DNA from: Shewanella eurypsychrophilus
GTDB lineage: Bacteria > Pseudomonadota > Gammaproteobacteria > Enterobacterales > Shewanellaceae
Direction of reading: 5' to 3'
DNA length: 64,000 nt
NCBI RefSeq assembly: GCF_007004545.3
Contig: NZ_CP045503.2
Location: forward strand, 124,001-188,000
The translations under genes were made by a program, and so were the position numbers. The notes under the pieces are model-generated. The model had not been told where the DNA came from and did not search any database. It saw only the letters and a program-made list of their open reading frames with translations. Every line of letters begins with the position of its first letter. The first letter of the stretch is position 1. Below, piece after piece: positions 10,382 to 19,268 of this stretch.

Positions 10382-11197
10382 TTATCTTTGTTGGCATATT
10401 CCGCAGAATACCGTCGCTCTCTGTCCTAGCTTAATTTCGCTAAGCAAGTTGCCACATTGAGTGCAGGTTTTTCCTCCGCGGCCATATACGTGCAGTTTCT
10501 GAGCAAAGTATCCAGGTTTGCCATCGGCATTGGTAAAATCCTTCAAGGTGGTGCCACCTTGCTTAATCGCACTCGCTAATATCTCTTTTACCTCAGTTAC
10601 CAGTATGGTTAAGCGCTCCAGATCAATTTTACCGGCTTCAGTTTGCGGGTGTATTCCTGCGGCAAACAGGGCTTCGTTAGCATAGATGTTGCCCACACCT
10701 ACCACGATATGGTTATCCATTAAGCAGAGTTTGACCGCTTTTTTCTTGCCTTTGAGTGAGTCAAACAGGTAACTCGGATGAAAGTGACCTTCTAGAGGCT
10801 CTGGGCCAAGTTTTGACAGTAATGGGTGAGCTTCTTCTGGTAATTCACACCAAAGCCAGGCACCGAAGCGTCTAGGATCGTTATATCTGAGTACCTTGCC
10901 ACTGGCGAGCTCTAGATCGATATGATCATGCTTCTCTACTGGTGTCGATTTCGGCACAATTCTAAGGCTACCTGACATGCCTAAATGTACAATAGTGGTT
11001 CCTGCATCGGTATCGATTAGCAGGTATTTGGCACGTCTGCGGACGTTACGTATCTCTTGTCCGACAACCTGCTGTGCAATGTCTGGTACCGGCCAGCGTA
11101 GGCTGGGGTTACGCACGGTTAAACCGATAACTTGTTGCCCAACTAAGTGAGGCGTTATTCCTTGGCGGGTGACTTCAACTTCGGGTAGCTCAGGCAT
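10382..11197 (-). CDS. mutM: Formamidopyrimidine-DNA glycosylase
   Basis: The protein starts [13 protein letters not shown], giving the catalytic P2 and E3 of Fpg. It contains K57 in [10 protein letters not shown] and ends in a C-x2-C-x16-C-x2-C zinc finger (CTQC...CGIC). Its 271 residues are the usual family length. MutM excises 8-oxoguanine and formamidopyrimidines and cleaves the resulting abasic site. It converges on the Wzi-like gene and is followed on its own strand only by the CTAG-type hairpin. Confidence 0.97.
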   Translation of the reverse strand: MPELPEVEVTRQGITPHLVGQQVIGLTVRNPSLRWPVPDIAQQVVGQEIRNVRRRAKYLLIDTDAGTTIVHLGMSGSLRIVPKSTPVEKHDHIDLELASGKVLRYNDPRRFGAWLWCELPEEAHPLLSKLGPEPLEGHFHPSYLFDSLKGKKKAVKLCLMDNHIVVGVGNIYANEALFAAGIHPQTEAGKIDLERLTILVTEVKEILASAIKQGGTTLKDFTNADGKPGYFAQKLHVYGRGGKTCTQCGNLLSEIKLGQRATVFCGICQQR

Positions 11198-11248
11198 ATT
11201 GATTCTCTACTTGATAAATTTTGTAAATGAGCAGGCTTAATCTTGGCT

Positions 11249-11716
11249 CTATGGCTCAATGAAAGCTTCTGCTTTGATGATCGGAGTTAATGCCTCACGT
11301 TGACTCGGTGGGATCTGATACCAGTTTTTAGCCGGTGATTCGAGTAAGCCTGACTTCGCAAAAAATCGCCATAACTGAGGTTGAGATTTATCGGCTATTT
11401 GGATCACAATTTTTTTGGCTGCTTCATTGTCTACAGCTTCAAACTGTTGATCTAACGCTGATAAATGAATATGACTCCAAGCTTCGGCCCAAGACTGACA
11501 GTTGAGAACATTGGGGTGGCATTGCCAACTAGAAGCTCCCTTGTTAAGCCAGAGTTTATCGATCTGTAGTTGGGTTAAAGGAGATTTTTCATCGAAAAGT
11601 GGCGTGGCATCATCGGGGATATTAGCTGTTTTTCTATCTAATAGAGTCAGTATGGATATCATCAAAATCGTTATAATGATGATAATATTGTTCCACTTTT
11701 TCCGTGATAAAGCCAT
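11249..11716 (-). CDS. Small single-pass membrane protein, unknown function
   Basis: The 155-residue product has a basic N-terminus (MALSRKKWN) and one hydrophobic segment at about residues 9-26, then a hydrophilic region with two nearby cysteines (SWQCHPNVLNCQSW) that could form a disulfide in the periplasm. This topology suggests an anchored periplasmic protein. It lies 51 bases upstream of mutM on the same strand and may be co-transcribed with it. I do not recognise a family. Confidence 0.6.
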   Translation of the reverse strand: MALSRKKWNNIIIIITILMISILTLLDRKTANIPDDATPLFDEKSPLTQLQIDKLWLNKGASSWQCHPNVLNCQSWAEAWSHIHLSALDQQFEAVDNEAAKKIVIQIADKSQPQLWRFFAKSGLLESPAKNWYQIPPSQREALTPIIKAEAFIEP

Positions 11717-11874
11717 GTCGGTAGATTCAGATCTTGAGGCGAAGGTAATAGATATTAGCAGTCTATGAGATCACAAACCATCAGCTATTTTCTCTGGTAC
11801 GGTTCGAGATGACAGCGACTCAAATGAAGCGATTAACCTTGCAGCATTTGAGTTGCTCTAATCGTCCTCTGTTT

Positions 11875-12861
11875 CTAACCGCCTGTGGCATTCATAAAGC
11901 GCAGTATCTGAGTATCACCCTTCTCACCAAACAGGTGCTCTTTGGGCTTAAGCTTAATAGCATCTAAAATTGCGGTTTTTAGTCGCTCAATATCCCCAGG
12001 GTACTGACGGACAATCGCCTTGAGATCGACCGAGTGTTCATTACCTAAGCAGAGCAATAAACGTCCCTCAACAGTAACGCGTACACGATTACACTCATGA
12101 CAGAAGTTATTGCTATGAGGTGAGATAAAGCCGACGTGGATTGAGCTTCCCGGCATAGTGTAGTAACGCGCTGGCCCGCCAGTGCGCTTGTTTGACACCA
12201 TAAGTTCGTAGCGCTCAGAGATAATCGATTTAACCTCCTCACTGCTACAGTGGCGGCTCTCTTTACGCTCATCGATAACGCCAATCGGCATCTCTTCGAT
12301 AAAGGCGATATCAAGTTCACGATCGCGGCAGAACTCAATAAGATCGAGTACCTCATCATCGTTTTGACCACGTAAGATGACGGCATTGATCTTAATGCGA
12401 TTAAAGCCAGCAGCTTTAGCTGCATCGATCCCAGCTATCACTCGTTCAACCTTGCCGTTACGGGTCAGTTCAGTGAACAGCTCGGGCTTTAGGGTATCTA
12501 AGCTGATATTGAGACGGCTTAAACCCGAGTCACGCATCTTCTCTGCAAACTTGGTCAATCTCGAGCCATTGGTGGTCATAGATAACTCAGACAAACCTGG
12601 CAGTGAACCGAGTGACTTGACCAGTTTATCGCAATCTGTTCGCACTAGGGGCTCTCCACCAGTGAGGCGAATTTTCTTTACGCCTAACTCGGTAAATGCC
12701 TGACCGACCCAAGCCAGCTCTTCTAAACTGAGCACTTGTTCGCGCTCAAGAAAGCAAGGGTCTTCGCTCATGCAATACACACAACGAAAATCACATCTAT
12801 CGGTAACGGAAAGGCGCAAGTACTCAACCTTGCGACCAAAGGTGTCGACGATCAAACTCAT
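11875..12861 (-). CDS. moaA: GTP 3',8-cyclase (molybdenum cofactor biosynthesis protein A)
   Basis: This is a radical-SAM enzyme with the CxxxCxxC cluster motif at C23, C27 and C30 (DRCDFRCVYC), a GGEP block (RLTGGEPLVRTDC), and a second C-terminal cluster region (NNFCHECNRVRVT...LLLCLG). The last two residues are the Gly-Gly tail (NATGG) required in MoaA. At 328 residues it is full length. It carries out the first step of Moco synthesis with MoaC, from GTP. It is the last gene of the minus-strand tup-mob-moe-moa run, 21 bases after the mobB-moeA fusion. Confidence 0.96.
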   Translation of the reverse strand: MSLIVDTFGRKVEYLRLSVTDRCDFRCVYCMSEDPCFLEREQVLSLEELAWVGQAFTELGVKKIRLTGGEPLVRTDCDKLVKSLGSLPGLSELSMTTNGSRLTKFAEKMRDSGLSRLNISLDTLKPELFTELTRNGKVERVIAGIDAAKAAGFNRIKINAVILRGQNDDEVLDLIEFCRDRELDIAFIEEMPIGVIDERKESRHCSSEEVKSIISERYELMVSNKRTGGPARYYTMPGSSIHVGFISPHSNNFCHECNRVRVTVEGRLLLCLGNEHSVDLKAIVRQYPGDIERLKTAILDAIKLKPKEHLFGEKGDTQILRFMNATGG

Positions 12862-12882
12862 ACTACATACCTACAATTGAGC

Positions 12883-14682
12883 CTACAGAAGGTCGGCGAA
12901 AGGTTGAATATAAACGGTGTCACCAGGGTTTAACTGCTCGTCTTTCTCACCAACAACGACTAAACAGTTACCTTTTACCATGGAGCTCAACATCCCTGAG
13001 CCTTGTGCGCCAGTTGTTGATACGTGTAGCTTACCGTCGCTACCTAAATGATAGATACCACGGGTAAATTCGGTGCGGCCAATACGGCTGCGCATAGTAC
13101 AATCTGCGATGGCTGGGATCAGCGATGGCTGCCAGTTTTTCTCACCGGCGAGCTTACGCAGCGCAGGCTGCACAAATTGCATGAAGGAGACCATCACAGC
13201 GACAGGGTTACCGGGTAGGCCAAAGAAGAGACTATCGCCTATTTGACCAAATGCGAGTGGGCGACCTGGACGCATATTGATACGCCAGAAGTTGATCTGG
13301 CCAACTTCCTCTAAAGCAAGCTTGATAAAGTCGGCATCACCAACAGAGACACCGCCAGAGCTAATGACTACATCGGCATCAATAGCTGCTTGCTTCAAGG
13401 TCTCTTCGAGAGCTGCTTGAGAATCATGAATGATGCCTAGATCAATCACTTCACAGCCAAGCTTTTGCACCATAGATTTTATCGTGAAACGATTTGAGTC
13501 ATAAATGCAGTTCGCTTTGAGTGGCTCCCCAGGCTGACAAACTTCATCACCTGTTGAGAATACAGCAACTCTTGGTCGTCTATAAACGGGGAGTTTGCCA
13601 AATCCGAGCGAGGCAAGTAGTCCCTGCTCTGGTGCTTGTAAGCGCTTATTGGCACTAAGAGCTGAACTGCCCTTAGCGATATCTTCGCCGGCCAGTCTAA
13701 CGTGTTGTGCTAACTCTATCTCACCCTGAAAGCTTACGGTGTCACCCGTGTCTACAGCTAGCTCTTTCATCTGTACAGTATCAGCACCAGCAGGCACTGT
13801 TGCCCCAGTCATGATGCGAACGGCTTCATCACTTTTCAATGTGCCATCATATTGATGACCCGCCATGACGTCGGCGACTATCTTGTACTCTGCAAGCATA
13901 GGCTCGGAGAAATTAAAAGCATAACCATCCATTGCTGAATTAGTCTGTTGAGGTACATCGATTGGCGATACTGCATCTTGGGCAAGTACTCTGCCATTGA
14001 GCTCATCTAATGCTACCTGTTCACAGTCAGTAACTGGATTAACATAGGTGAGAATCTGGTCTATTCCCTGGCGAACCGACAGTGTTTTACTGGTATCAAG
14101 TTCACAGCCGCATGAGGGTGCCAAAGGCAGAGAGGTTGGGCAATGTTTATATTGATTCGTATACTCGATAACAAAATCGGCAATCTGGCCGACATTATTA
14201 ATATCTAAACGGCGCAGATCACTTGGGACTTGGGTGTCTTCACAGCAGGCGATAGCTTGGATATTGTCATCTTGAGTGTGTATAAAGGGCTTGCCGTGAG
14301 CGGCTCTGTGAAGCTCAATCTTAGGCAGTTCAAGTTTCTTAAAGCCCTCGACTAATACAATATCAACTTTGTCTTGTTCAATCTGTTGCAAGAGATGTGG
14401 CAGTTTTGGATCACCTTCGACTTCATCTTCTGTCATCAAGGCCCAGCGCACATGTGAGGCAACAAGCATCTGGCGAGCACCGGCTTTACGCATTTCGTAA
14501 CTATCTTTACCTGGAATATCCACATCGAAATCATGATGAGCGTGTTTAATTACCGCTAGCCTTACCCCGCGAGAATTTAGCTCCGGGATCAATTTCTTGA
14601 GTAGGGTGGTTTTTCCTGTGCCGCTATAGGCACAAAATCCGAGTACTGGAATAGACAGCGGATTGGTAAATGGAATGCTCAT
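12883..14682 (-). CDS. MobB-MoeA fusion: guanine-dinucleotide synthesis adaptor plus molybdopterin molybdenumtransferase
   Basis: The 599-residue protein joins two enzymes that are separate in E. coli. Residues 1 to about 175 are MobB-like, with a P-loop (YSGTGKTTLL, K24). Residues from about 201 to the end are MoeA-like, with the STGDEV, YDSNRFTI, ISSGGVSVGDADF and GLPGNPVAVMVSF blocks. The linker (about 176-200) holds three cysteines (C181, C191, C193), possibly a metal site. MoeA inserts molybdate or tungstate into adenylylated molybdopterin, and MobB assists MobA. It lies 15 bases after mobA and 21 before moaA, so it is one operon. Confidence 0.9.
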   Translation of the reverse strand: MSIPFTNPLSIPVLGFCAYSGTGKTTLLKKLIPELNSRGVRLAVIKHAHHDFDVDIPGKDSYEMRKAGARQMLVASHVRWALMTEDEVEGDPKLPHLLQQIEQDKVDIVLVEGFKKLELPKIELHRAAHGKPFIHTQDDNIQAIACCEDTQVPSDLRRLDINNVGQIADFVIEYTNQYKHCPTSLPLAPSCGCELDTSKTLSVRQGIDQILTYVNPVTDCEQVALDELNGRVLAQDAVSPIDVPQQTNSAMDGYAFNFSEPMLAEYKIVADVMAGHQYDGTLKSDEAVRIMTGATVPAGADTVQMKELAVDTGDTVSFQGEIELAQHVRLAGEDIAKGSSALSANKRLQAPEQGLLASLGFGKLPVYRRPRVAVFSTGDEVCQPGEPLKANCIYDSNRFTIKSMVQKLGCEVIDLGIIHDSQAALEETLKQAAIDADVVISSGGVSVGDADFIKLALEEVGQINFWRINMRPGRPLAFGQIGDSLFFGLPGNPVAVMVSFMQFVQPALRKLAGEKNWQPSLIPAIADCTMRSRIGRTEFTRGIYHLGSDGKLHVSTTGAQGSGMLSSMVKGNCLVVVGEKDEQLNPGDTVYIQPFADLL

Positions 14683-14697
14683 TTATACCTCAAAATT

Positions 14698-15288
14698 TTA
14701 TTTGGCAATTGCCTCAGAAAGTTGTTGTTTTTGTTCTGGCGTATTCACGTTAACAAAGGCATTAGGTTGATCTGAAAAATCAGTCACCACACAGTTATGT
14801 TTTGCGTACCAAAAATCTATTTTTCTTTCGCCTCCATCTAAGAATGCTTTCATCGAATCTCTTAGGCTAGGCTTGAGCAACATCACGACAGGTTGCTCTC
14901 TTTTTCCATCACTGGCTACCGCAAGATCGGCATCATGGCTTTCAAGTTGAGAAAGCATACGTGATACCAGATCGGTAGGTAACAGTGGGCAATCACAAGG
15001 AACGACTAACAGATAGTCCGCGTTAGTCTGAGCCATGGCGGTTATCATTCCCGCAAGAGGGCCAAGATATCCGGAGTCTTCATCACTGACTACGGGATAA
15101 CCAAATTCAGCATAACTGCTATGATTGCGATTTGCGTTGATCAGGATCTCCTTAACTTGAGGTTTTATCCGATCAATTGCATGTTTTATCATCGGCTGAC
15201 CATTAAGATCAACCAGACCTTTATCGTTTCCACCCATACGTCGAGCCATTCCTCCAGCGAGGATAACGGCATTAATTTGCAGTGACAT
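14698..15288 (-). CDS. mobA: Molybdenum cofactor guanylyltransferase
   Basis: The nucleotidyltransferase motif [16 protein letters not shown] appears at residues 10-25 when the ATG at 15288 is used, giving 196 residues, the usual MobA size. A longer frame to 15318 only adds residues outside the family fold. [11 protein letters not shown] (about 90-100) corresponds to the metal-binding PCDxP region. MobA attaches GMP to Mo-molybdopterin to form MGD. Its start overlaps the end of tupC by 17 bases, so translation is probably coupled. Confidence 0.93.
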   Translation of the reverse strand: MSLQINAVILAGGMARRMGGNDKGLVDLNGQPMIKHAIDRIKPQVKEILINANRNHSSYAEFGYPVVSDEDSGYLGPLAGMITAMAQTNADYLLVVPCDCPLLPTDLVSRMLSQLESHDADLAVASDGKREQPVVMLLKPSLRDSMKAFLDGGERKIDFWYAKHNCVVTDFSDQPNAFVNVNTPEQKQQLSEAIAK

Positions 15289-15991
15289 ATTCGGAGTCCT
15301 GTATGTTGATAGCTGCATTACTAGGTATTGGTTTTAGCTGGACCGATGATACAACAGCTTGTTGACTAATTTCCCATGTTTGGTCACATAACCGGGTGAG
15401 TGAACAAGTTTGGTGGCTACTGATTAACATGCCAGTGCCAAGTTGCTGTAGCTCGGAGATCATAGTGTATACCAGATCTTGTGAATATTGGTCCATATTA
15501 GAGGTTGGCTCATCTAACATGAGTAGTTTAGGTTGCATTATCCAAGCACGAGCTATAGCAAGTCTCTGTCTCTCACCACCCGATAGGCTGGAGGCAGCTT
15601 GTGTTCTTAGGTGAGTCAGTGCTGCCATCTCGATGGCTCTGTTTGTTCGGGTATTTAGCTCAGCCTTACTCATGTTGCAAAATGGATGAGGGTAATTGAG
15701 GTTGTACTCAACACTACCATCAAACAGATATGGGTGCTGATGCAGGTAAACTGCTTTACCCAACAGAGGGTTTGAGCGCCACCAAGGAAGAGGAGCAAAT
15801 CCTTGGCCAGTGATACTTCCATTTGTTGGGGAAATAAGGCCTGCAAGCAGTTTCATCAGCGTCGTTTTACCACAACCGTTGTCACCCTGTAGGTGAATGG
15901 TCTGCCCTTGAGAGAGCTCTAGCCTGTCGACACTAAAAAGCTGTCTCTCTCCAAAGTACATTTCGAGATCTTGTGCTATCAACTTGACCAT
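15272..15991 (-). CDS. tupC: Tungstate ABC transporter ATP-binding protein
   Basis: A single 239-residue ABC ATPase domain has Walker A GDNGCGKT (36-43), signature LSGGERQ (136-142) and Walker [13 protein letters not shown] (D160, E161). It follows tupB by three bases and precedes mobA with a 17-base overlap, so the transport and cofactor genes form one transcript. Together with TupA and TupB it would power tungstate uptake across the inner membrane. The specificity comes from TupA rather than from this subunit. Confidence 0.9.
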   Translation of the reverse strand: MVKLIAQDLEMYFGERQLFSVDRLELSQGQTIHLQGDNGCGKTTLMKLLAGLISPTNGSITGQGFAPLPWWRSNPLLGKAVYLHQHPYLFDGSVEYNLNYPHPFCNMSKAELNTRTNRAIEMAALTHLRTQAASSLSGGERQRLAIARAWIMQPKLLMLDEPTSNMDQYSQDLVYTMISELQQLGTGMLISSHQTCSLTRLCDQTWEISQQAVVSSVQLKPIPSNAAINIQDSEYVTAN

Positions 15992-15994
15992 AAG

Positions 15995-16702
15995 TTAATG
16001 GCTCCTCGGTTCGGCTTTACCCCTAAGGGTGCCCAAAGTAAAGTTGAGTACCAGAGAAAGTATAAGCAGCACTAAACCCAAAGCGATAGCCTGAGCAAAG
16101 TCACCCTTGCTGGTTTCAAGTGCAATAGCTGTTGGGATATTTCGGGTGACATCGGCAATATTACCACCGACCATCATTGAGCAACCCACTTCGGTCAGAA
16201 TACGGCTGAATCCTGCAACAATAGCCATAATCAGTGGCACTTTTAGCTCTCTACAGACGGTCCATATGGCTTTAAGCCAAGAGGCGCCTAATGTACGGGA
16301 GGTCTCCCAAGCTCTGCGATCTACACTGGTGAAGGCTGCCTGACTCATGGCGACTAATACTGGCGCACAGATCATCATCTGACCCAAGATCATGCCTTTT
16401 TGAGTAAATAGCCACCTGAGATCGCCTAATGGCCCCATGCGGGTAAGCATCAGATAGACCAGTAGCCCGATAACAACAGTGGGGATAGATTGCAGTGTTT
16501 GGATGAGATTCGTGATTATCCAGCGGCCAGGAAAGCGGCCAAATGCCAGCACAAATCCCAGTATCATCGATGGCAGCAAGGTGATTAATAGCGCTGCAAA
16601 AGATACAGAAAAAGAGACGGAAACAATGGACCACACTTCGGGGTCCAACGAAAACAACAGGCCAAAGGCCTGCTGTATAAGGGCTAACCAGCCTTCATTC
16701 AT
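15995..16702 (-). CDS. tupB: Tungstate ABC transporter permease
   Basis: The 235-residue protein has about five to six hydrophobic helices. Its cytoplasmic EAA-type loop (RAWETSRTLGASWLKAIWTV) is typical of ABC importers of the molybdate/tungstate type. MVGGNIADVTRNIPTAIALETSKGD near the C-terminus is characteristic of TupB-like permeases. It is three bases upstream of tupC and 94 bases downstream of tupA. It forms the inner-membrane channel for the oxyanion delivered by TupA. Confidence 0.9.
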   Translation of the reverse strand: MNEGWLALIQQAFGLLFSLDPEVWSIVSVSFSVSFAALLITLLPSMILGFVLAFGRFPGRWIITNLIQTLQSIPTVVIGLLVYLMLTRMGPLGDLRWLFTQKGMILGQMMICAPVLVAMSQAAFTSVDRRAWETSRTLGASWLKAIWTVCRELKVPLIMAIVAGFSRILTEVGCSMMVGGNIADVTRNIPTAIALETSKGDFAQAIALGLVLLILSLVLNFTLGTLRGKAEPRSH

Positions 16703-16796
16703 CTGTGGTAGACCAATTCAGATAACGGCATATTCAGACCTTTAAATGTGTCCGCTGCAGAGTATTTTAGAAAGCTGTTTAACCAGAACTTTAGAG

Positions 16797-17609
16797 TCAT
16801 TCGCTATAAGTTGCCTTAAATAGTTGCTCACCTTGAACTTTATAACTATTGATCATGCCTTGTGCTTCGGCACCAATCAACCAATCACTAAGGGCCTTGG
16901 CGCCTTTGTGGTTAAGATCAGGGTATTTAGCTGGGTTAATTAGCATGATCTGATATGGGTTAGCTAGTGCTAAACCACCATCAAAATCGATAGCCATATC
17001 AAGTTTAGCCTTATAAGCCACGAAAGTACCACGATCTGACAAGGTATAACCTTGTAGTTCGTTGGCCATAAGTAGCGTTTTTCCCATACCTTGGCCGACC
17101 GACTTATAACCTGTGAAAGAAGGATCTACTTTGGCATTTTTCCAAATGATCAGTTCTTTCATGTTAGTGCCTGAATTATCTCCACGAGAGATGAAGACCT
17201 CACCAGACTTAGCTATTTTAGCAAATGCCTCTTCTACTGTCTTACTGCTGCGGATTTTAGCTGGGTCATTTTTAGGGCCCAAGATCACAAAATCGTTCTC
17301 CATTATGCCACGAGGCATAAGTCCAAAGCCTTCATCGACAAATTTGGCTTCAGCTGCTGGTGCATGTGTCATGATGACATCGACGTCGCCTTGACGCGCT
17401 AATTTTAACGCTTTGCCTGTGCCTGTTGCTATGACCTGTACCTGATAACCCGATTCAGCTTCAAACTTCGGCAGTAAATTTTTCAGTAGACCTGAATTCT
17501 CTGTACTTGTTGTTGTGGCTAGTTTGATGATCTCATCAGCTTGTGCTGGCATGGCCGTCACTAATGTTGCGGCTAACGCAATACTGAAGATAGATTTAAG
17601 GTTTAACAT
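16797..17609 (-). CDS. tupA: Tungstate-binding periplasmic protein
   Basis: The 270-residue protein has a signal peptide (cleavage near MPAQA-DE). The mature N-terminus LATTTSTENSGLL contains the TTTS motif that binds the oxyanion in TupA, and VIATGTGKALKLARQGDVDV matches the family. A clear AAGGAG ribosome binding site precedes the ATG. It is the first gene of the tup-mob-moe-moa operon and is divergent from the sigma-54 regulator. The family favours tungstate over molybdate; actual preference here is inferred. Confidence 0.92.
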   Translation of the reverse strand: MLNLKSIFSIALAATLVTAMPAQADEIIKLATTTSTENSGLLKNLLPKFEAESGYQVQVIATGTGKALKLARQGDVDVIMTHAPAAEAKFVDEGFGLMPRGIMENDFVILGPKNDPAKIRSSKTVEEAFAKIAKSGEVFISRGDNSGTNMKELIIWKNAKVDPSFTGYKSVGQGMGKTLLMANELQGYTLSDRGTFVAYKAKLDMAIDFDGGLALANPYQIMLINPAKYPDLNHKGAKALSDWLIGAEAQGMINSYKVQGEQLFKATYSE

Positions 17610-17884
17610 TTTTGCTCCTTGGCTATTCTAATAAGAGGACCCATTGCCATATGAAGTCGTCCATCAATTTCTTCTCTAATATTTAGCAAGTTCAATGCCA
17701 AGTTGCATCTAGTTATACAGGTCTCACAGCAAGGTCGAAAGTGTGAGCTGACTCGCAATCTTTATCGGAGGCATACAGACAGATTGTCCCAAGCGTCGCA
17801 TTCTTTGGTTCACAGTGACCTATTTTCGCTGACTTGGTGCTAGAATCAGCAATACATGAGTCAAAATGTCCTAAAGAAGACAAT

Positions 17885-19267
17885 ATGAGCCAAACTAAAA
17901 AAGAATCCAAACCACTTCCGTCAGCTGTTTCTGTGCTTATTGTAGATGATGAGCCTGGAATGCGTAGCTTCCTTAAAAAAGCCCTGTCCAAAAAGTTTGC
18001 CTTGGTTGAGACCGCATCGAGCGTCGAAGATGCTGAGCAGCTAAGAAGTCGATGTCATTTCGATCTGCTTATTGTCGATATTCGTCTACCGGGTCGTTCG
18101 GGTATCGAATGGCATGAAGCTTTAGATGATCAGGAGCGTCGTTCAGATATTATTTTCATGACCGGCTATGCCGATATGGACGTCGCCATAAAGGCACTTA
18201 GAGCTGGTGCTTCTGATTTCATCATGAAACCGTTTCATTTAGAGCAGATGATGAAGGCTGTGGATCGCTGTATCGAGCGTCGCCTGCTAAAGCGTGAAAA
18301 TTTAATGTTACGCCGTGAAGTGTCTATTGGGCAGTCATCTACCATCATTGGCAGTAGTGATGCCATGAAGGAAGTTAAACATGTTATCGAGCGCGTAGCC
18401 CCAACTAATGCGGTGATTTTGATTGAAGGAGAATCTGGCACAGGCAAAGAGCTGGTGGCCAGACAATTGCATTTGCTTAGTGGTAGACAAGGACCGTTTG
18501 TTCCGGTTAATTGTGGTGCGATAGCCCCGGAGCTATTAGAAAGTGAGCTGTTTGGACATTCTGCAGGGGCATTTACTGGCGCAAAGGGAAATCGAGAAGG
18601 CCTATTTAGTTTTGCATCTGGTGGCACAATCTTCCTTGATGAAATCGGAGAGATGCCCCTTAAGATGCAAACTGCACTATTACGGGTATTAGAGCAGAGA
18701 ACGATTCGTCCAGTAGGCAGTGAAAAAGAGATTAATATCGATGTTAGGGTATTAGCAGCCACCAATAGAAAGCTTGCAGAAGAAGTGGAGCTGGGTAATT
18801 TCAGAAGGGATCTGTATTACCGCTTAAATGTATTAGATATCGTGATCCCACCATTGAGAGAACGTCCGGAGGATGTGGTGGAATTAACGCATCACTTCAC
18901 GCTACAACTTGCGGCAGAATTGGGCGTTAAAGAGGTGGTTTGGAGTCATGAGGATATGCTTAAACTGCAACAGTATGAATGGCCAGGCAATATCAGAGAG
19001 CTGAGAAATATGATTGAGCGCTGTATCTTGCTGGGTAAGCCGCCTGCAGAATATTGGAAGAAGCAGCCAAAAACGGAATCGGCTACAGAATCTGGTTACC
19101 CATTGGATTGGGGACTCAAGGAAGTTGAAAAGCATCATGTGATGCAAGTTGTTGATGCTCATCAAGGCAATAAATCCGCAGCGGCTAGAGATCTGGGGGT
19201 TTCAAGAAAAACCTTAGACCGAAAGTACAAAGAGTGGCTTGGTACTGAAAAAACTGAGGAGATATAA
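17885..19267 (+). CDS. Sigma-54-dependent response regulator (NtrC family)
   Basis: The 460-residue protein has three parts. The receiver has acidic pair D21/D22 and phospho-acceptor D65 in LLIVDIRLPG. The AAA+ domain has Walker A GESGTGKE and the sigma-54 loop GAFTGA (228-233). A C-terminal Fis-type HTH reads NKSAAARDLGVSRKTLDRKY. The ATG at 17885, with an AAAGAAG site upstream, fits the receiver start better than the longer TTG frame at 17834. It pairs with the histidine kinase that begins one base after its stop. It would activate sigma-54 promoters. Targets are unknown; the divergent tup operon is one possibility. Confidence 0.88.
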   Translation: MSQTKKESKPLPSAVSVLIVDDEPGMRSFLKKALSKKFALVETASSVEDAEQLRSRCHFDLLIVDIRLPGRSGIEWHEALDDQERRSDIIFMTGYADMDVAIKALRAGASDFIMKPFHLEQMMKAVDRCIERRLLKRENLMLRREVSIGQSSTIIGSSDAMKEVKHVIERVAPTNAVILIEGESGTGKELVARQLHLLSGRQGPFVPVNCGAIAPELLESELFGHSAGAFTGAKGNREGLFSFASGGTIFLDEIGEMPLKMQTALLRVLEQRTIRPVGSEKEINIDVRVLAATNRKLAEEVELGNFRRDLYYRLNVLDIVIPPLRERPEDVVELTHHFTLQLAAELGVKEVVWSHEDMLKLQQYEWPGNIRELRNMIERCILLGKPPAEYWKKQPKTESATESGYPLDWGLKEVEKHHVMQVVDAHQGNKSAAARDLGVSRKTLDRKYKEWLGTEKTEEI

Positions 19268-19268
19268 C

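Noticed and set aside
18235..18765. 176-codon minus-strand frame inside the response regulator gene
   Set aside because: It is antisense to the conserved AAA+ domain, a common shadow of GC-balanced coding sequence.
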